Assembly: GCF_001425265.1 (NCBI RefSeq)
Contig: NZ_LMEC01000001.1
Coordinates: 1,074,036-1,138,035 of the forward strand
Source of the DNA: Massilia sp. Root418
GTDB lineage: Bacteria; Pseudomonadota; Gammaproteobacteria; Burkholderiales; Burkholderiaceae_D
DNA length: 64,000 bases
Direction of reading: 5' to 3'
This document shows positions 59,531-64,000 of the stretch, piece by piece. Both the position numbers and the translations under genes were made by a program. The notes below the pieces were generated by a model. That model did no database searches. It was not told the origin of the DNA and saw nothing but the letters and a program-made list of their open reading frames with translations. Position 1 is the stretch's first letter. Each line of letters starts with the position of its first letter.

Positions 59531-60666
59531 CAGGGTCTTACCTCACTCATGGAAGATGGCACGTCGACGTCCACCGGCAGTCCGGGCTCGGCGCTGCGGC
59601 GTCCGGCGCGGAACGCCTTGATCTGCAGCACGTAGTTGAGCACCTGCGACACGGCCTGGTACAGCTGTACCGGGATCTGCTGGTTGACCTGGCTGGTATT
59701 GTAAATGGCCCGCGCCAGCGGCGGCAGGGGCAGGATTTCGATCCGGTGTTCCTGGGCGATCTGGCGGATGAACAGCGCCATCTCGTCCACGCCCTTGGCC
59801 AGCACAAAGGGGGCTTCGGCGCGCTGCTCGTCGTACTTGAGCGCCACCGCGTAGTGCTCGGGGTTGACGATCACCACGTCGGCGTTGGGCACGGTCTTGC
59901 GCGCGGCGCGCTGGGCCAGCGCGCGCTGCAGCTGGCGCACGCGCTGGCGCACTTCGGGCCGCCCTTCGCTGCTCTTGTATTCCTCTTTCAAATCCTGCTT
60001 GCTCATGCGCTGGTTCTTGGCGTAGAAAAAGGCCTGCGCCGGCACGTCGACGATGGCGAACAGCACGAACACCGATATCAGCGCCATCAGCCCGTCCAGC
60101 ATCAGCGCCGAGCCGTTCAGCAGCGCCTCGTTGAGCGGCATGCCCTGCAGCCGCGTATAGTCGCGCACGCTGGACGTGCCCACGTGCACCAGCACCCAGA
60201 TCAGCACGCTGGACTTGGCCAGCGACAGGCCGAACTCGAAAGCGTGCTTGCCGGAAAACAGCCGTCCCAGGTTGGCCACCGGGCTGAAGCGCTCAAGCTT
60301 GGGTTCCCAGTGCTTGCCGGAAAACACCCAGCCGCCCGGGATCATGCTGCCCAGCACGATGGCCATCGGCACCACGAACAGCGGCAGCAGCATCTTGATC
60401 AGCAGCATCATGGAGGTCATGAAGATGGCGGACAGGGTGTTCTCCAGCGCGCCCTGGCTGTCGTACTGGGCAAAGCTCTGGTGGAACAGCTCGCGGAAGT
60501 CCATCAGGTAGGACGGCAGCAGCCAGATGAACAGCTTGAGCGTGACCAGGATGCCGAGCGCGGTGGCCAGGTCGCGCGAGCGCACCACCTGGCCCTCCTC
60601 GCGTGCCTTCTTCAGCTTCTGCTGTGAAGCCTTTTCTGACTTGTCGCCTGTGCTGCTCTCAGCCAT
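59530..60666 (-). CDS. flhB: Flagellar export switch protein FlhB (NPEH variant)
   Basis: 378 residues: four membrane helices (about 35-210) and a cytoplasmic domain. The autocleavage site, NPTH in most FlhB proteins, reads NPEH here (residues 268-271: VIVNPEHYAVALKYD). The catalytic Asn and Pro are kept, so cleavage between them may still occur, but Thr is replaced by Glu. FlhB switches the export machine from rod/hook to filament substrates, together with FliK. The gene overlaps fliR by eight bases and flhA by one. Confidence 0.96.
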   Translation of the reverse strand: MAESSTGDKSEKASQQKLKKAREEGQVVRSRDLATALGILVTLKLFIWLLPSYLMDFRELFHQSFAQYDSQGALENTLSAIFMTSMMLLIKMLLPLFVVPMAIVLGSMIPGGWVFSGKHWEPKLERFSPVANLGRLFSGKHAFEFGLSLAKSSVLIWVLVHVGTSSVRDYTRLQGMPLNEALLNGSALMLDGLMALISVFVLFAIVDVPAQAFFYAKNQRMSKQDLKEEYKSSEGRPEVRQRVRQLQRALAQRAARKTVPNADVVIVNPEHYAVALKYDEQRAEAPFVLAKGVDEMALFIRQIAQEHRIEILPLPPLARAIYNTSQVNQQIPVQLYQAVSQVLNYVLQIKAFRAGRRSAEPGLPVDVDVPSSMSEVRP

Positions 60667-61438
60667 GGGCCACCTGCATCTGCTGGCGTATCATTTCCAG
60701 CACGCGGCCGGTCATGCGGATATAGTGCTCGGGGATGAAGCGCACCACCTGGCCCAGCATCAGCAGGCCGAAAATGGTGATCACGGAAAAGCCCAGCGCG
60801 AACAGGTTCAGGGTGGGCGCGACCCGGTTCAGGAAGCCGAAGCCGATCTGCACCACCATGGTGGCGAACACGATGGGGATGGCCAGCAGCATGGCGGCGG
60901 CGAAGATCCAGGCCACGTTCCAGGCGATGGTCTGCAGCAGCAGCGGATGGTAGCCGCCGCCCAGCGGCCAGGCCTGGAAGCTGCCGCCGATCACGCCGGC
61001 AATCACCAGGTGGCCGTCGATGGCGAAGAACACGATGATCACCAGCATCGACAGCAGCGCCGACACCACGTCCGAGGACTGGCCGTTGACCGGGTCGTTC
61101 ATCACCGCCATGGAAAAGCCGATCTGGCTCGACACCACGTAGCCCAGCACCATCATCACCGAGACGCTGAAATGGAAGGCCAGGCCCAGCACCCCGCCGA
61201 TCACCGCCTGCTCCAGCGTGGCCACCGCGCCGTGCAGGGAAATCGGGTCGATGGCCAGCGCGTTGCTGGTCAGCGGCAGCATCAGGATGGACAGCACCAG
61301 CGCGGTCAGGATGCGCACCGTCACCGGCACCATGGCCTCGCCCAGCACCGGCGCCGCGCTCAGCATGGCCAGCACGCGCACGAAGGGCCACCACCAGGCG
61401 TTAAGCAGCGGCAGCAACTGGGCCAGTACCGATTCCAT
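60659..61438 (-). CDS. fliR: Flagellar export protein FliR
   Basis: 259 residues with six or more membrane helices. MESVLAQLLPLLNAWWWPFVRVLAMLSAAPVLGEAMVPVTVRILTAL and DPVNGQSSDVVSALLSMLVIIVFFAIDGHLVI are characteristic of FliR, part of the FliPQR export-channel core. It lies between fliQ (10-base gap) and flhB (overlap). Confidence 0.96.
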   Translation of the reverse strand: MESVLAQLLPLLNAWWWPFVRVLAMLSAAPVLGEAMVPVTVRILTALVLSILMLPLTSNALAIDPISLHGAVATLEQAVIGGVLGLAFHFSVSVMMVLGYVVSSQIGFSMAVMNDPVNGQSSDVVSALLSMLVIIVFFAIDGHLVIAGVIGGSFQAWPLGGGYHPLLLQTIAWNVAWIFAAAMLLAIPIVFATMVVQIGFGFLNRVAPTLNLFALGFSVITIFGLLMLGQVVRFIPEHYIRMTGRVLEMIRQQMQVAHG

Positions 61439-61448
61439 GGCCGCGCGC

Positions 61449-61721
61449 CTACCCTACCAGTGTCGCGGCGCGGGTAAAGATGGACACGCAATAGTCCATC
61501 AGGTAGCCGGCCATCCAGCGCCCCGCCACGATCAGCGCCAGCAGGGTGACCAGCAGGCGCGGCAGGAAGCTCAGGGTTTGTTCGTTGATCTGGGTGGCCG
61601 CCTGCACCAGGGCCACCAGCAGGCCCGTGATCAGGCCCGGCACCACCAGCACCAGGACCAGCAGCATCACCATGTGCAGCGATTCGACTATCAGGTCGAC
61701 CGCGATATCGGGAGTCAGCAT
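61449..61721 (-). CDS. fliQ: Flagellar export protein FliQ
   Basis: 90 residues with two membrane helices: MVMLLVLVLVVPGLITGLLVALVQAATQINEQTLSFLPRLLVTLLALIVAGRWMAGYLMDY. The QAATQINEQTLSFLPR segment is the FliQ hallmark. It packs with FliP and FliR in the export gate. It follows fliP after 27 bases. Confidence 0.97.
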   Translation of the reverse strand: MLTPDIAVDLIVESLHMVMLLVLVLVVPGLITGLLVALVQAATQINEQTLSFLPRLLVTLLALIVAGRWMAGYLMDYCVSIFTRAATLVG

Positions 61722-61748
61722 AGCGTGTTTGCAGCGTAGTGGGCGGCG

Positions 61749-62507
61749 CTAATACGCCTGGATGCTCGTCACGAGCGTGTTCACCGTCAGGGTCCAGCCG
61801 TCCACCAGCACGAACAGCAGCAGCTTGAACGGCAGCGAGATGACCAGCGGCGAGAGCATCATCATGCCCATCGCCATCAGCACCGAGGACACCACCAGGT
61901 CGATGATCAGGAAGGGAATGAACAGCAGGCAGCCGATCTGGAACGCGGTTTTCAATTCGGACAGCACGAAGGCGGCCAGCTTCACGGTGAAAGCATGGTC
62001 GGACGGCTTGGCCACGTTGTCCTCGCCGGCCAGGTGGGCGATCTGCTTGAGCGCGGCCTTGCTGGTCTGGGCCAGCATGAAGCGCGACACCGGGCGTTCG
62101 GCGATCTGCAGCGCTTCCTGCAGGCCGATCTTGTCCTGGTCGTAGGGCACGAAGGCATCCTTCCACACCTGGTCGCCGATCGGCCGCATCACCAGCAGGG
62201 TCAGGATCAGGGCCACGCCGGTGACCACCCGGTTGGGCAAGCCCTGCTGCAGGCCCAGGGCCTGGCGCAGCAGCGACAGCACGATCACGAAGCGGGTAAA
62301 GCTGGTCATCATCATGACCATGATGGGCAGCAAGCCCAGCAAGGTCATGATGATCAGGATCTGGGTCTTGACCGTCAGTTCCGTCTTGGCGCCCGGCACC
62401 ACGTCGGCCAGCAGGTCGACCGCGTGCGCCGGCGCGCTCGCCAGCAGGCACAGGAACAGGGCCGCCGCGCCGGCGGCAGCGAGCGTCCTGCGGGCAGCCA
62501 GGGTCAT
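61749..62507 (-). CDS. fliP: Flagellar export protein FliP
   Basis: 252 residues with a cleavable signal peptide (LAAAGAAALFLCLLASAPAHA), as known for FliP. Family motifs are FTRFVIVLSLLRQALGLQQGLPNRVVTGVALILTLLVM and LPFKLLLFVLVDGWTLTVNTLV. Five FliP subunits form most of the export channel. The start overlaps the fliN stop by four bases. The fliO gene usually found between fliN and fliP is absent, as in lateral flagellar loci. Confidence 0.97.
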   Translation of the reverse strand: MTLAARRTLAAAGAAALFLCLLASAPAHAVDLLADVVPGAKTELTVKTQILIIMTLLGLLPIMVMMMTSFTRFVIVLSLLRQALGLQQGLPNRVVTGVALILTLLVMRPIGDQVWKDAFVPYDQDKIGLQEALQIAERPVSRFMLAQTSKAALKQIAHLAGEDNVAKPSDHAFTVKLAAFVLSELKTAFQIGCLLFIPFLIIDLVVSSVLMAMGMMMLSPLVISLPFKLLLFVLVDGWTLTVNTLVTSIQAY

Positions 62508-62884
62508 GGCGTCATCATGTCGAGGTTCAAGCCGTCCAGGTCGATCACCTTCAAACCATAGTTTTCGCCCGCCACCACCACTTCGGCGCGGCCGATGGCG
62601 GTGCCGTTGACCTTGATGATCAGCGGTTCGCCGGCCAGCACGTCCAGCTCCACCACGCTGTCCGGGCCGATGGCCATCAGGTCTTGCAGCGAAATGCGCG
62701 CCGAGCCCACTTCCAGGGTCAGCGTGACGGGAATCTTGCGCATCATCTGCGGCAGGTCGCGGCGGCCGCCGCTGCGGGCCGGCGCCACGTCGGCCAGGTC
62801 GTTGCTGACCTGGTCGATGATCATTTCTTCCGACAGGTCCTCCAGCAGCGCATCGCTGGTGCTGTTTGCGTTAATGTTCATCAT
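62504..62884 (-). CDS. fliN: Flagellar motor switch protein FliN
   Basis: 126 residues. The C-terminal SpoA domain has MMRKIPVTLTLEVGSARISLQDLMAIGPDSVVELDVLAGEPLIIKVNGTAIGRAEVVVAGENYGLKVI, the standard FliN core. The N-terminal 45 residues are acidic and unstructured. It forms the C-ring with FliM and FliG. It lies three bases after fliM. Confidence 0.95.
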   Translation of the reverse strand: MMNINANSTSDALLEDLSEEMIIDQVSNDLADVAPARSGGRRDLPQMMRKIPVTLTLEVGSARISLQDLMAIGPDSVVELDVLAGEPLIIKVNGTAIGRAEVVVAGENYGLKVIDLDGLNLDMMTP

Positions 62885-62887
62885 GGA

Positions 62888-63763
62888 TTATTCGACATCT
62901 TCAAAAGAGGTTAAACAGAGCTTGCCCTTGTGCTCGCTCACGGCGGCCGTAAACAGGCGCGAATCGTCGAGCAGGACTTCTGCCCGGTGCATGCTGATCG
63001 GGATCACGTCGCCGATGCGCAAGTCGAACAGGTTGCCCAGTTCCATTTCCTTGCTGACCAGGCGGCCCTGCAGGCCCACCTGCAGGCGCGCGCCCAGCGG
63101 CGCCTGGTTGCGCCCGGCGCGGCGCGCGGTGTCGCGCTCGGGCTGCAGGCCGCGCAGCACGCTGGCCATCAGATTCTTGTCGAGGGCAAACAGGAAACGG
63201 CCGCTGAGCGGCTGTCCGCCTTCACTGTCGGGGTCGCTCACCGTGACACCGATCACCCAGCCGCCCCTGGCCGGCAGCGCGCCGCCGGCCGGCTTGAAGC
63301 CCGCGTCCTCGCCCGGCTTGGCAGCCAACGCGGGCGCCGGCAAGTTCGATTCGATGCGGCCGGCCAGGGTCCCGGCCAGCTGCTGGCCCAGCACCACGGC
63401 CAGGCGCTCTTCGGTGGCGGTTACTTTCACGGCGGTATCGTCGGCAGCCGCATTGCTCTTGGCGCGGCCGTAGCGGTAGTTCAGCACCGCCAGCAGCACC
63501 TTGCGCTCCAGCGAGAACGCGATCTGCCCGGCAGGGGCCGAGAAATTGGTCCAGCGCAGCGCGGTTTCTTCGCCGTCCAGGCGCGAAAACGCCACACTGT
63601 CGACCTGGAAACTGCCCCAGTAGCGGCGGTTCACATTCAGCCGCATGGCCTGGGCCAGGTCTTCCTTGAGCTGGGCGGCAAAGGCCGGCAGCCTGTGCAC
63701 CGGCCTGCCCAGCAGGCAGGGGTCCAGAACTTGGTGTTGCTCAGTCTGTTTTATGATGGTCAT
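62888..63763 (-). CDS. fliM: Flagellar motor switch protein FliM, without CheY-binding motif
   Basis: 291 residues from the ATG at 63763. The C-terminal SpoA domain has RLQVGLQGRLVSKEMELGNLFDLRIGDVIPISMHRAEVLLDDSRLFTAAVSEHKGKLCLTSFE. The middle domain is divergent. The N-terminus (MTIIKQTEQHQVLDP) lacks the LSQ-EIDALL motif that binds phospho-CheY in ordinary FliM, and the longer in-frame extension to 63832 does not supply one either. This fits FliM of lateral systems, which do not reverse through CheY. It is the first gene of the operon seen here; genes upstream lie beyond the window. Confidence 0.9.
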   Translation of the reverse strand: MTIIKQTEQHQVLDPCLLGRPVHRLPAFAAQLKEDLAQAMRLNVNRRYWGSFQVDSVAFSRLDGEETALRWTNFSAPAGQIAFSLERKVLLAVLNYRYGRAKSNAAADDTAVKVTATEERLAVVLGQQLAGTLAGRIESNLPAPALAAKPGEDAGFKPAGGALPARGGWVIGVTVSDPDSEGGQPLSGRFLFALDKNLMASVLRGLQPERDTARRAGRNQAPLGARLQVGLQGRLVSKEMELGNLFDLRIGDVIPISMHRAEVLLDDSRLFTAAVSEHKGKLCLTSFEDVE

Positions 63764-64000
63764 TTCAGTGATCTGGTCGGTACGCTGTGAGCGCGCTGGC
63801 GATACGCCGATTGTTGCACAACCGCATGCCATATCCTAGCTTAAAAAGCGCCTGCGAAGCTAGGGTGTTCTGTCCGCGCAGCGGAGCCGAAGCTTACAAC
63901 AATTCCCCTATTATTGCTATGGATCAATAGAGGGCGAATAAAACGTTTTCTCCCTCTAGGGGCTTTACAGGGAAGTTGCCAGCGGGTAAGCTTATTCGTA

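Noticed and set aside
63815..63831. Sigma-54-like sequence TGGCATGCGGTTGTGCA upstream of fliM (minus strand)
   Set aside because: The spacing between the GG and GC elements is one base too long for a sigma-54 promoter and other positions deviate.

Overview
The window is a high-GC bacterial chromosome segment. Gene order and protein sequences point to a betaproteobacterium of the family Oxalobacteraceae (Massilia, Duganella or Janthinobacterium type). The main reasons are the thrS-infC-rpmI-rplT-pheS-pheT-ihfA-merR block behind tRNA-Val genes, PEP-CTERM surface proteins, polyhydroxybutyrate-type ketone-body enzymes and the general protein similarity. This assignment is inference from recognised families; no database search was run.

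Layout. 1-196 is the 3' end of gcvP. 209-5437 holds a REP-like dyad, a possible TULIP/P47-like protein and a divergent membrane-anchored regulator (winged helix, STAND ATPase, TPR). 5438-9247 is the most interesting part. A 55-residue peptide gene with a textbook double-glycine leader is preceded by three TTGTAGCAA repeats in exact 11-bp phase, and is followed by an HlyD-type fusion protein and a C39-peptidase ABC exporter. It looks like an uncharacterised secreted-peptide system. A frameshifted PEP-CTERM gene abuts its end. 9948-12414 has two small genes and prfC. 12480-20457 is a type IV minor pilin/PilY1 operon, next to an OmpR-family two-component system (20570-22640) with a PhoB-box-like triple repeat between them. 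22737-29488 carries a chemoreceptor, a Crp/Fnr regulator, a NarL-type two-component pair and small genes. 29502-37338 is the translation block (ihfA, pheT, pheS, rplT, rpmI, infC with an AUA start, thrS, two tRNA-Val). 37447-43401 has a cache-domain protein, a cation efflux protein, relA, RidA, a hydrolase and 3-hydroxybutyrate dehydrogenase. 43564-55230 is mostly metabolic: DctA, a PEP-CTERM protein, rhamnogalacturonan lyase, GNAT, 3-oxoacid CoA-transferase, a PAS-LuxR regulator, a WG/Sel1 repeat protein, an SDR and ETF-quinone oxidoreductase. 55460-63763 is a flagellar locus with a flagellin, a FliK-like protein and the operon fliM-fliN-fliP-fliQ-fliR-flhB-flhA. That order is the one seen in lateral (Flag-2 type) flagellar loci, and FliM lacks the CheY-binding N-terminus.

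How the parts fit. The secretion cassette probably forms one unit: regulator, operator repeats, peptide, processing and export. The pilin operon and the adjacent two-component system may be linked by shared control. BdhA, ScoAB and ETF-QO form a ketone-body/fatty-acid oxidation set. No insertion sequences, integrases, CRISPR arrays or rRNA genes were seen. After annotation no gene-free stretch exceeds about 300 bases; the longest is 25665-25952, which shows no recognisable gene.
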